Positions 54,148 to 62,329 of a stretch of 64,000 bases of DNA are shown here, in pieces. The number at the start of each line of letters is the position of its first letter. The first letter of the stretch is position 1. The notes under the pieces were generated by a model. The model saw only the letters and a program-made list of their open reading frames with translations. It had not been told where the DNA came from and did no database searches. The stretch is from Tahibacter aquaticus (GTDB lineage Bacteria > Pseudomonadota > Gammaproteobacteria > Xanthomonadales > Rhodanobacteraceae). The DNA is taken from positions 124,001 through 188,000 of the forward strand of contig NZ_SNZH01000010.1 in the NCBI RefSeq assembly GCF_004363655.1. The letters are read 5' to 3'. Both the position numbers and the translations under genes were made by a program.

Positions 54148-57100
54148 AGCGCTGGCTGAAATGGATCATCGGCGCCGTTGCCGCCCTGCTGCTGGTGCTG
54201 GCACTGGGCCTGCTCTGGCTGCTGCAGACCGAATCAGGCGCCCGTTTCGCACTGGACCGGGCGCTGGGCGCCACGGCGGGCAAGCTCAGCATCGGTTCCA
54301 GCGAAGGCAAGCTGGCCGGACCGCTGGTACTGCACCAGGTGCGCTGGCGCGACGCCGGCGTCGACGCGCAGGTCGGCAAGGTCACGCTGGACGTGGCCAT
54401 TCTTGCTCTGCTGTCGAAAACCGCCCATGTGGAAAACCTCGAAGCCAGCGACATCGTCGTAGCCACGGCCACGCAGCCGCCGCAGCCCGCTTCGAACGAA
54501 CCATTCAGCCTGCAGCCACCGCTGGACATCCGCGTCGACCGCGTGCTGCTGGAACGCATTGCCGTCAGCCACGACAGCCAGCCCGTCTTCGATGCCGACA
54601 GTTTCTCCGCCAACGCCTGGTGGGGTTCCAGCGGACTTGTCGTCAAGCAGCTCGCCCTGCGTGCAAAACAGGGCGAAGTCGATCTCGACGCCGACCTGCA
54701 GTCCTTCAGCGACTACCGCGGCAATGCCAAGGGCCGCTTCCGCTGGCAGCTCGACGGCACCGATTACGCTGGCACCCTGGATTTCGGCAACGACGGCAAT
54801 TCGCCCAGGCTCTCGGTCGCGCTGGCGCAACCCATCGTGCTCACCGCCAGCGCAGCCAGTGCCGGCGGCGGCATTGCACTGGACCAGCGCGACTGGGACG
54901 TGCGCGTGCAGGCGCCGGCGTTCGATCCGAAATTGCTGCTCAAGGACAGCACGCTGAAATCGCTGGCGCTGGATATCGCCGGCAAATTCAGCACCAAACG
55001 CGGCGAATTCGGCGGCACCGTCGATATCGACCAGCGCCGTGTGCTGGTCGGCCCTGCCGTCTACACCCTGGATGCGACTCAGCTGACCATCGAATCGCTG
55101 GCGCTGCGCGCCAGCGATGTGCGCGGCGAACTGAAACTCAGCGGGCAGGTACCACTGGGCGAGCAGGCCGGCAGTGCGGACCTGAAGCTCGGCTGGACCG
55201 ACGTACTGCTGCCGGCGGAACTCGCCGGCCAGGAACTGGCCAGCCAGGGCCAGGTGGACTTTGCCGGCAATGCGGAAAAGTACACCGTCAAGGGCCAGCT
55301 GCAGCTGGGCCAGCCCGGCAAGCCCATGGACATCGCGCTCGCCGTCAACGGCAGCAGCGATATCGTCCACCTGCGCGAAGTGCGCATCGAGCAAAAACAG
55401 CAGGCGAAGGCCGGCTTCCTGCTGGCCAGCGGCGACGTGCTGCTCAAGCCGGTACTCGGCTGGAAACTCGACGTACAGGCCAGCCAGCTCGATCCCGGGG
55501 CATTTGCGCCGGAATGGCCCGGCGCGCTGAACTTCACGCTGGCCAGCGAAGGCCGCAGCGAAGAAAAAGGCATCAGTGCCACGCTCAAGCTGGACAAGCT
55601 CGATGGCAGCCTGCGCCAGCGCCCGGTCAGCGGCACCGCCGATCTGAAGATCGCACCGGAGTTCGTCGTCGACGGCACCCTGGCATTGGCCTCGGGCCAG
55701 AGCAACCTCGCCATCCAGGGCCGTGGCGGCAAGAACACCACCGACGCGCAGATCGGCTTCAGCATCGCCTCGCTCGCCGACGTGCTGCCCCAGGCACAGG
55801 GCCGCGTGCGCGGCCAGTTCCAGCTCAAGGGCAAATGGCCGGCCTTGGGCCTGAGCGGCAATCTCAACGGCCAGAACCTGGTGCTTGAGCAGAATCGCGC
55901 CACCTCGCTGGAAGTGAATGTCGATGTCGCCGACATCGGCGCGCCGCGCGGCAACCTCGAACTGCTCGCCACCGGCGTGACCGCCGGCGGACAGCAATTC
56001 GACCGCGTCAGCCTCGACGGCAAGGGCGACCGCAGCGCGCACGAACTCGTGCTCAACGCCCGCGGCGATGCGCTGTCGGCGCAGTTGCAGTTGCGCGGCG
56101 CGCTGGCCGGCGAAAACTGGAGCGGCACGCTGAACCAGCTCAAGCTGGCCCTGAAAGACCAGCCCGAGTGGAATCTCGACGCGCCGGCCAGCCTGTCCTG
56201 GCAGGCCGGCGTGGCCAAGCTGGGCGACCTGTGCCTGGTCGCCAACGGCCCCAAGCTCTGCGTCGCCGGCAACCAGGCGGCCGACGGCAGCGCCCAGGGC
56301 AGCTATCGCATCGAACGCCTGCCGCTGGCCATGCTGGCGGCCCTCGCCTCGCCCGACGCCACCTTCCGCCTCGACGGCGAGATCAACGGCGAAGGCGATG
56401 TGCGCCGCAGTGCCAAGGGCGAACTCAACGGCAGCGCGCGCATAGCCTCGGCGCAGGGCCGCATCGCCTATCCGGACCGGCCCGAGCAAGCGCTGCTGCA
56501 ATACGACAACCTCAGCCTCAGCGCCACGCTCGCGCCGCAGCAGCAGCGCATCACGCTGCAGGCGCAGCTGTCCGACAACGGCCGCATCGACGGCAACATC
56601 GCCGTCGACGGTGCCGAGCAGGCCCTGTCGGGGCAGATCCAGATCGCCCTGGGGAGCATTTCCTTTGTGGAATTGTTGTCGGCCGAAGTGGTGAATGTGA
56701 AGGGCCGCGTCGACGGCCGCATCAACCTCTCCGGCACCGTCGCCAAACCCGCGCTCAGCGGCACAGTCGGATTGGACGGCTTCGCCGCGGAAATCCCCGA
56801 GGCCGGACTCAAGCTGGTCGACGGCAAGGTCGGCGTCGACATCGACGGCGCCGGGCGCATCGTCGTCAGCGGCGGCGTCAGCTCGGGCAAGGGCCGCCTG
56901 AACGTATCCGGCAACGGCGGCCTGGCCGACGACGCACCGCTGGAAGTGAACATCGAAGGCCAGGATTTCCTCGCCGCCGACATTCCCGCCGCCCACGTCA
57001 TCGTCGCGCCCAAGCTCAGCGTCAAGCGCAATGCACAAGGCCTCTACGCCAGTGGCGAAGTCGGCATGCCCAAGGCCGACATCGACCTGACCAAGCTGCC

Positions 57101-57878
57101 CGGCGGCGGTGCGGCCAAGACCTCGCCCGACGTGATCATCGTCGACGCGGACAAGGTCGACAGCAAGGACGCCCTGCCCGTGACCGCCGACATCACCTTG
57201 CGCCTGGGCGACGACGTCAAGCTCAAGGGCTTCGGCCTCGACGGCGACCTCAAGGGCCAGCTGGTCGTGGTCGAGCGCCCTGGCCGCCAGACCATAGGCC
57301 GCGGCGAAATCCGCGTCGGCGGCACCTACAAGGCCTACGGCCAGGATCTGAAAATCCAGACCGGCCGCCTGCTGTTCGCCGGTACCGCAATCGACAACCC
57401 CGGCCTCGACCTCAAGGCCGTGCGCGAACTCAAGGAAGTCACCGCCGGCCTGCGCGTACAGGGCACGGCCCAGGTGCCGGTACTGACGGTGTTCTCCGAG
57501 CCGGCGATGGAACAGTCCGAAGCACTTTCCTACCTGATCACCGGACGGCCGCTGTCGGCACTGAAGAGCGGCGAAGGCGACCTGGTCGGCGCGGCCGCAC
57601 AGGCGCTGGGTTCCGCCACCGGCGACCTGCTCGCCAAGGGCATAGGCGCGCGCCTGGGCGTCGATGCCGGCGTCAGCGACAACGCGGCCCTGGGCGGTGC
57701 TGCTCTTACCGTGGGCAAGTATCTTTCTCCCAAACTGTACCTGAGCTACGGCGTCGGCATCTTCACTCCCGGCGAAGTCATCACCCTGCGCTACAAGCTG
57801 TCGCGCATGTGGGAGCTGGAAGCGCAGAACGCGACGACGGAAAACCGCGCAGGGCTGAATTACCGCCTGGAAAAATGA
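54144..57878 (+). CDS. tamB: TamB inner-membrane/periplasmic bridge protein
   Basis: This 1244-aa protein is the bridge partner of TamA, with an N-terminal membrane anchor (about 5-27). A very long stretch of beta-strands then forms the hydrophobic groove proposed to carry lipids across the periplasm. The C-terminal domain includes VERPGRQTIGRGEIRVGG, GRLLFAGTAIDNPGLDLKA and YLITGRPLSAL, and ends YLSYGVGIFTPGEVITLRY, the DUF490/TamB signature that docks to TamA. Length is close to E. coli TamB. Translation is coupled to tamA by ATGA. A palindromic element begins 15 bp after the stop. Confidence 0.95.
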   Translation: MKRWLKWIIGAVAALLLVLALGLLWLLQTESGARFALDRALGATAGKLSIGSSEGKLAGPLVLHQVRWRDAGVDAQVGKVTLDVAILALLSKTAHVENLEASDIVVATATQPPQPASNEPFSLQPPLDIRVDRVLLERIAVSHDSQPVFDADSFSANAWWGSSGLVVKQLALRAKQGEVDLDADLQSFSDYRGNAKGRFRWQLDGTDYAGTLDFGNDGNSPRLSVALAQPIVLTASAASAGGGIALDQRDWDVRVQAPAFDPKLLLKDSTLKSLALDIAGKFSTKRGEFGGTVDIDQRRVLVGPAVYTLDATQLTIESLALRASDVRGELKLSGQVPLGEQAGSADLKLGWTDVLLPAELAGQELASQGQVDFAGNAEKYTVKGQLQLGQPGKPMDIALAVNGSSDIVHLREVRIEQKQQAKAGFLLASGDVLLKPVLGWKLDVQASQLDPGAFAPEWPGALNFTLASEGRSEEKGISATLKLDKLDGSLRQRPVSGTADLKIAPEFVVDGTLALASGQSNLAIQGRGGKNTTDAQIGFSIASLADVLPQAQGRVRGQFQLKGKWPALGLSGNLNGQNLVLEQNRATSLEVNVDVADIGAPRGNLELLATGVTAGGQQFDRVSLDGKGDRSAHELVLNARGDALSAQLQLRGALAGENWSGTLNQLKLALKDQPEWNLDAPASLSWQAGVAKLGDLCLVANGPKLCVAGNQAADGSAQGSYRIERLPLAMLAALASPDATFRLDGEINGEGDVRRSAKGELNGSARIASAQGRIAYPDRPEQALLQYDNLSLSATLAPQQQRITLQAQLSDNGRIDGNIAVDGAEQALSGQIQIALGSISFVELLSAEVVNVKGRVDGRINLSGTVAKPALSGTVGLDGFAAEIPEAGLKLVDGKVGVDIDGAGRIVVSGGVSSGKGRLNVSGNGGLADDAPLEVNIEGQDFLAADIPAAHVIVAPKLSVKRNAQGLYASGEVGMPKADIDLTKLPGGGAAKTSPDVIIVDADKVDSKDALPVTADITLRLGDDVKLKGFGLDGDLKGQLVVVERPGRQTIGRGEIRVGGTYKAYGQDLKIQTGRLLFAGTAIDNPGLDLKAVRELKEVTAGLRVQGTAQVPVLTVFSEPAMEQSEALSYLITGRPLSALKSGEGDLVGAAAQALGSATGDLLAKGIGARLGVDAGVSDNAALGGAALTVGKYLSPKLYLSYGVGIFTPGEVITLRYKLSRMWELEAQNATTENRAGLNYRLEK

Positions 57879-57893
57879 AGAAAAAGAGAAATC

Positions 57894-58063
57894 GTAGGTT
57901 GGGACAAGCCGCAGGTGCGCCCAACACCGGGGTATATCACCATCAAACAGCCCATGCCGAAGGAAGGCCCGTCGCCGGAACACAAGCAAAGCGTTCCTCC
58001 GGCACAGGCTTTTGTTGCGGGAACTCCTCGATGTTGGGGTGCGCCTGGCGGCTTACCCCAAAC
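57894..58063. repeat. About 170-bp MITE-like palindromic element, copy B
   Basis: This is the same family and orientation as copy A. The left end has GTTGGGACAAGCCGCAGG and the right end GCCTGGCGGCTTACCCCA, which is its near inverse. The internal stem uses CGGAAC and GTTCC. The right end stops about 20 bases before the acetyltransferase ATG at 58084, so the element supplies most of that gene's upstream sequence. Confidence 0.82.
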
Positions 58064-58083
58064 GACGTATTGAGGTGACAACG

Positions 58084-58506
58084 ATGGAATGGAAACTCGA
58101 TAGCGACAGCGTCGACTGGGACGAACTGTCCAATCTCTATCGCATCGCCCCCTTGGGCGAGAAGAAACCCGCCGACCTGCGAACGTCCTTCGGCAACAGC
58201 CGCTATACCTGCTTCGTCTACGCCGACGGCATACTGGCCGGGGTCGGGCGGGCACTGGCCGACGGCGTCGATTGTTCGTATATCTGCGACGTCGCCGTAC
58301 ATCCGCAATACCAGGGCACAGGCCTGGGCCGCGACATCGTTACGCGGCTGCGCGATCTTTCCGCCGGACATCGCAAGATCATTCTGTATGCGAATCCGGG
58401 CAAGGAAGGCTTCTATCTGAAACTCGGCTTCAAGCGCATGCGCACGGCGATGGCGATCTTCGCCAACCCGGCGCGGGCGGTGGAAACAGGCCTGGTCGAG
58501 GACTAG
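58084..58506 (+). CDS. GNAT N-acetyltransferase (small)
   Basis: This 140-aa single-domain GNAT has a short N-terminal region (DWDELSNLYRIAPLGEK) and then YTCFVYADGILAGVGRAL. The acetyl-CoA loop is VHPQYQGTGLGRDIV (Q/RxxGxG as QGTGLG). The C-terminal KIILYANPGKEGFYLKLGFKRM is typical of a widespread small acetyltransferase family. The target is unknown. GAGGTG lies six bases before the ATG. The frame stays open into the palindromic repeat upstream, but that part is repeat-derived. Confidence 0.88.
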   Translation: MEWKLDSDSVDWDELSNLYRIAPLGEKKPADLRTSFGNSRYTCFVYADGILAGVGRALADGVDCSYICDVAVHPQYQGTGLGRDIVTRLRDLSAGHRKIILYANPGKEGFYLKLGFKRMRTAMAIFANPARAVETGLVED

Positions 58507-58582
58507 CGGCGCACTTTTTCAGAGTGCGTTCACCGCGAGCGCCAGCACCGCGAGGCAGGCGAAATTCCTTCGTCCCACTGGC

Positions 58583-58618
58583 TGGCGGCGCAATTCGCTG
58601 CGCTCGTCAGCGCCCTGC
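58583..58618. repeat. Half copy of the 103-bp palindromic element
   Basis: GGCGGCGCAATTCGCTGC and the following bases match the right arm of the element at 44874-44908. No matching left arm precedes it, so it looks like a solo arm or a decayed copy. Confidence 0.6.
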
Positions 58619-58638
58619 CACAGCGCAGCGCGGTTACC

Positions 58639-58747
58639 CGCAGGGTTCGATGAGCAACGCGAATTGCACCGCCAGGCATCGCAGCCGGCCTCCGTCGCAC
58701 GCATTACGCGGCGCAATTCGCTGTGCTCATCGGCATCGGCGCCCTAT
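58639..58747. repeat. About 103-bp palindromic element, copy 2
   Basis: The left arm, CGCAGGGTTCGATGAGC followed by GCGAATTGCACCG, matches copy 1. The right arm carries GCGCAATTCGCTG and ends at GGCGCCCTAT. A short insertion (CATCGG) interrupts the right arm. It lies just past the convergent kinase gene. Confidence 0.72.
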
Positions 58748-58778
58748 CGGCCCACATCGCGCTGCCGAGCGGCGAGAC

Positions 58779-60113
58779 TCAACCCTGCACCGGATCGCAA
58801 GGCGAATCGCCATCGCCAGGCGATATCGCGGCGGGGAACTGCACCGTCGCAACCGTGCCCTGGCCCAGTACGCTCTGGATCTGCAGCGGCCAGGCAAAGC
58901 GGTCGGACAGGCGCTTGACGATGGTCAGACCTACGCCATGGCCGCCGCGCTGGCTGCGCTCGGCGCGGTAGAACGGCTGGAAGACGTGGGCGAGTTCGTC
59001 GTCGCTCATGCCTACGCCCGTGTCTTCGACGCGCACGAAATCCTTGCCGATGGTGACGACGACGCGGCCGTGTTCGGTGTAGTGGCAGGCGTTGCGCAAC
59101 AGGTTCCCCACCACCACCGACAATACGCGCGGCGACGCGTGCAGGCAGAAATCGCCGTCGCGCTGCAGGACCAGGTGCACCGGCTTGTTTTCCAGCAGCG
59201 GCCGCACCTGTTCCATTTCGTCAGCCACCAGTTCACCGATCAGGAAATCTTCTTCCGGCAGGCCGGTATCGGATTCCCGCGCCAGGATCAGGAAGGCTTC
59301 GATCAGCGCTTCCATGTCGCGCGTGGCCGCACGGATACGGCGCACGGAACGGCGCGCGAAGGCGGTCAGCTGCTCCTCGTCGTCGAGCACGTCGGCGGCA
59401 AGCTTGATCACAGTCAGCGGGCTGCGCAATTCGTGGCTGGCATCGCGGGTGAAATTGCGCTCGCGCTCGACGAATTCGTCGATGCGCGTGGCGAAGCTGT
59501 GCAAGGCGCGCGACAGCACTTCCACATCGTGGTCGACATCGCCGGGCAGGTTGTCCAGGTCGAGCGCGGCCAGGTCGGGCTGCTTGGGGTCCCAGTCGCG
59601 GACTACGCTGGCCAGCGCCACTACCGGCGACAGGGCCTTGCGCGAGGCGCGATAGGTCAGCCAGGTGGTGAGATAGATGATCAGCAGCACCACCGTCAGC
59701 GGCACGAAGCCGAACAGGAATGCCAATTTGTGCACTTGTTCCTGACTGAACACCAGGAACAGCCAGCCCTGCTCGGCCTGGCTCACGTACACCAGTTCGT
59801 TGCGGCCGCCGCCGCGCACATGGTGGTAGCCCGCGCCCAGCGGGCGCAGTTCCTCGGGCAGGCCCGGGCGCTGCGCCTCGTCGGCGATCAGGTAGCCGCG
59901 CAGGTTGTAGGTATTCGGCAGCTCCGCCGCCGGCCGCTCCTGCAAGCGGCGGAAATAGTGCTGCGCCTCGTCTTTCAGCGCCTGCTTGATCAGCAGGTCT
60001 TCCAGTATCGTGGCGGCGCCGTAGACGCCGACCACGGTAGCGAAACTGATCGCCGCCAGTTGCAGTACGAAGACGACCCAGATCTTGCGTCGAATGCCAG
60101 CCGGCCGCCGCAT
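58779..60113 (-). CDS. Membrane sensor histidine kinase
   Basis: This 444-aa kinase has two membrane segments (about 10-32 and 134-156) around a small periplasmic domain (about 35-130, with HYFRRLQERPAAELP and YHHVRGGGRNELVYVSQ). A HAMP-like region follows, then HisKA with the phospho-His in RDASHELRSPLTVIKLA. The ATPase domain has NLLRNACHYTEHG, DTGVGMS and GHGVGLTIV. It is placed three bases after the response regulator at 60117, so the two form a standard operon. The signal is unknown. Confidence 0.93.
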   Translation of the reverse strand: MRRPAGIRRKIWVVFVLQLAAISFATVVGVYGAATILEDLLIKQALKDEAQHYFRRLQERPAAELPNTYNLRGYLIADEAQRPGLPEELRPLGAGYHHVRGGGRNELVYVSQAEQGWLFLVFSQEQVHKLAFLFGFVPLTVVLLIIYLTTWLTYRASRKALSPVVALASVVRDWDPKQPDLAALDLDNLPGDVDHDVEVLSRALHSFATRIDEFVERERNFTRDASHELRSPLTVIKLAADVLDDEEQLTAFARRSVRRIRAATRDMEALIEAFLILARESDTGLPEEDFLIGELVADEMEQVRPLLENKPVHLVLQRDGDFCLHASPRVLSVVVGNLLRNACHYTEHGRVVVTIGKDFVRVEDTGVGMSDDELAHVFQPFYRAERSQRGGHGVGLTIVKRLSDRFAWPLQIQSVLGQGTVATVQFPAAISPGDGDSPCDPVQG

Positions 60114-60116
60114 CGA

Positions 60117-60845
60117 TCAGGCCTGGCTGCTTGCGGCCAGCTCCGCATCGAGATCGGCCAGGCGATAGCCCGCGCTGTGGATGGTATGCAGCAGCTGCTG
60201 CTGGAACGGCTTGTCGATGATCTTGCGCAGGTTGTACAGGTGCGAGCGCAAGGTATCGGAATCGGGCAAGGTGTCGCCCCAGATCTCGCGCTCGATGTCG
60301 CGCCGGCTGACCACGCGTGGCGATTCGCGCATCAGGATGGTCAGCAGCTTGATACCGATCGGCGAGACGACCAGTTCCTGGCCAGCCCGCGTCAGGCGCA
60401 GGGTGGCGGTGTCCAGTACCAGGTCGGATACTTTCAGCACTTCGGCGCTGACCAGGCGGCGGTCGCGCCGGATCAGCGCACGCACGCGCGCTTCCAGTTC
60501 GCGGATCTCGAATGGCTTGACCAGATAGTCGTCGGCGCCCGCATCCAGCCCGACCAGCTTGTCGTCCAGTGTGTCGCGCGCGGTCAGCATCAGTACCGGC
60601 GTGGATTTCTTCGCTTCGTTGCGCAGGCGGCGGCACAGGTCGATGCCGTCCATGCCAGGCAGCATCAGATCGAGCACGATCACGTCGTAGCTGTTGTTGG
60701 TGGCCAGGCGCAGGCCGGTCAGCCCGTCCGTGGCGTAGTCGATGCCGTAGCCGCGGCGCTCCAGGTACTCGCCGACCATCTCGGCGATGCCGCGATTGTC
60801 TTCGATCAGCAGGATCAGTCCTGCCGGTTCCTCGCGCTGCTTCAT
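60117..60845 (-). CDS. OmpR-family response regulator
   Basis: In this 242-aa protein the receiver has LLIEDN, phospho-Asp in VIVLDLMLPGMDG and Lys in YLVKPFEIRE. The winged-helix output has VVSPIGIKLLTILMRESP and DTLRSHLYNLRKIIDKPF, close to the ParR/RaxR-like OmpR regulators. It is the first gene of a two-gene operon with the kinase at 58779. An 18-bp palindrome 26 bases upstream is a candidate autoregulatory site. Confidence 0.94.
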   Translation of the reverse strand: MKQREEPAGLILLIEDNRGIAEMVGEYLERRGYGIDYATDGLTGLRLATNNSYDVIVLDLMLPGMDGIDLCRRLRNEAKKSTPVLMLTARDTLDDKLVGLDAGADDYLVKPFEIRELEARVRALIRRDRRLVSAEVLKVSDLVLDTATLRLTRAGQELVVSPIGIKLLTILMRESPRVVSRRDIEREIWGDTLPDSDTLRSHLYNLRKIIDKPFQQQLLHTIHSAGYRLADLDAELAASSQA

Positions 60846-60870
60846 CGTGCCTCCCAGGCGGCCAAGTGGG

Positions 60871-60888
60871 TCTTCACATTTGTGAAGA
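60871..60888. promoter_or_regulatory. Palindromic operator upstream of the response regulator
   Basis: TCTTCACA-TT-TGTGAAGA is a perfect 8-bp inverted repeat with a two-base centre, 26-43 bases upstream of the regulator's ATG at 60845. Its position fits the 5' UTR or core promoter of the operon. The binding protein is unknown. Confidence 0.45.
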
Positions 60889-61023
60889 GTGGCGGCGCTC
60901 CGGTGATGGCGGCGTGAACAGTGTCGCAGCGGATTGCAGACCTGCCGGCGGCCCCTGACGCGGCCTGCCGCAGCGTCTGGCGCCTGCTGTCGCGCGGGCT
61001 AATTCCGCCCTAAAACAAACCTG

Positions 61024-61638
61024 CTACAACTGCGCGGCAAGTACCGTCCACACCGTCTCCAGCAGCTTGGGCTGGGCGGCCGCCGTCGGGTGCAGGCCGT
61101 CGTCCTGCATCAGGTTCGGGTCCAGCGCCACGCCCTCGAGCAGGAACGGGACCAGCGGCACATTGAATTCAACCGCCACGTCCCGATACAGCTGACGCAG
61201 GCCGTCGCGGTACTGCGGTCCGTAGTTCACCGGCAGTTCGATACCCAGCAGCACGGCCTGCGCCTTGGCGGCGCGGACGTGCTGCAACAGCTGCACCAGG
61301 TTGGCGCGCAGTTCGCTCAAGGGCAGGCCACGCAGGCCGTCGTTGGCACCAAGCTCCAGCAGCACCAGGGCAGGCTTGTGTTCGGCCAGCAGCCGGGGCA
61401 GGCGGGCCAGGCCGCCAGCGCTGGTCTCGCCGCTGATGGAGGCGTTCACCACCGCACGCGTCGGCGTCTGCCTGGCCAGGCGCTGCTGCAGCAAGGTGAC
61501 CCAGCCGGCGTCCGCGGCAATGCCGTGGGCGGCGGAGAGCGAATCGCCCAGCACCAGCACCGTGCCGGTTTTCGCGGCCGGTGCAGCGAAACAGAAAAGT
61601 GGAACAAGCAATAAAACCAAAATCAGGAAACGACGCAT
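61024..61638 (-). CDS. tesA: Arylesterase/thioesterase of the TesA (SGNH/GDSL) type
   Basis: This 204-aa periplasmic hydrolase has a signal peptide (1-18, ending LFCFA-A). Block I is VLVLGDSLSAAHGI, with the nucleophile Ser in GDSLS. Block III is LLELGANDGLRG, with the oxyanion Asn in GAND, and block V is DGLHPTAAAQ, with the catalytic Asp and His. It matches E. coli TesA, a thioesterase I/protease I/lysophospholipase. The ATG overlaps the divergent ABC gene's ATG in GCATGC, so both genes' leaders lie in each other's coding start. Divergent pairing with ybbA-ybbP is conserved in E. coli too. Confidence 0.95.
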   Translation of the reverse strand: MRRFLILVLLLVPLFCFAAPAAKTGTVLVLGDSLSAAHGIAADAGWVTLLQQRLARQTPTRAVVNASISGETSAGGLARLPRLLAEHKPALVLLELGANDGLRGLPLSELRANLVQLLQHVRAAKAQAVLLGIELPVNYGPQYRDGLRQLYRDVAVEFNVPLVPFLLEGVALDPNLMQDDGLHPTAAAQPKLLETVWTVLAAQL

Positions 61639-62329
61639 GCCGCAGTCCGCCGATGTGATATTGAGTGCCAGCGATGTTAGCAAAGCCGTAGCCGGCCCCG
61701 ACGGCCATTTGCAGATTCTCGATTCAGTCAGCCTTACGGTTCCCACCGGCGAGACGCTGGCCATCGTCGGCGCGTCGGGCTCGGGCAAGACCACGTTACT
61801 GGGGCTGCTCGCCGGCCTGGACAACCCCGACAGCGGCGACATCGTGCTTGACGGCAGTCATCTGAACCGGCTCGACGAAGAAGCGCGTGCGGCCCTGCGC
61901 CGCCGCCGCATCGGTTTCGTGTTCCAGAGCTTCCACCTGCTGCCGGCACTGACCGCCGAGGAAAACGTGATGCTGCCGCTGGAGCTGGAAGACAGCGGCG
62001 GTGATGCACGCAGCGCAGCGCAGCAGGCACTCGCTTCGGTAGGCCTGGAAAAACGCCTGCACCACTATCCGCACCAGTTGTCCGGCGGCGAGCAGCAGCG
62101 CGTGGCGATTGCGCGCGCCTTCGTGCATTCGCCGCGGCTGCTGTTCGCCGACGAGCCGACCGGCAACCTGGATGCGCGCACCGGCCGCGCGGTTTCGGAT
62201 CTGCTGTTCGATCTCAACCAGGCGCGCGGCACTACGCTCATCCTGGTCACCCACGATCTGAATCTGGCCCAGCGCTGCCGCCATGTGGTGCGCCTGGACG
62301 GCGGTCGCCGCGTGGACGAGGCCGCATGA
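61637..62329 (+). CDS. ybbA: ABC transporter ATP-binding protein (YbbA type)
   Basis: This 230-aa ATPase of the LolD/MacB-like clade has Walker A GASGSGKTT (about 47-55), the Q-loop FVFQSFHLLP, the signature LSGGEQQRVAIARAF, Walker B LLFADEPTGNLD and the switch His in LVTHDLN. It powers the permease encoded immediately downstream, whose start it overlaps by four bases. The ATG at 61637 shares bases with the divergent tesA ATG. A GTG six codons later is the main alternative start. Export of a lipid or lipoprotein-like substrate is suggested by the family but not shown. Confidence 0.92.
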   Translation: MPQSADVILSASDVSKAVAGPDGHLQILDSVSLTVPTGETLAIVGASGSGKTTLLGLLAGLDNPDSGDIVLDGSHLNRLDEEARAALRRRRIGFVFQSFHLLPALTAEENVMLPLELEDSGGDARSAAQQALASVGLEKRLHHYPHQLSGGEQQRVAIARAFVHSPRLLFADEPTGNLDARTGRAVSDLLFDLNQARGTTLILVTHDLNLAQRCRHVVRLDGGRRVDEAA

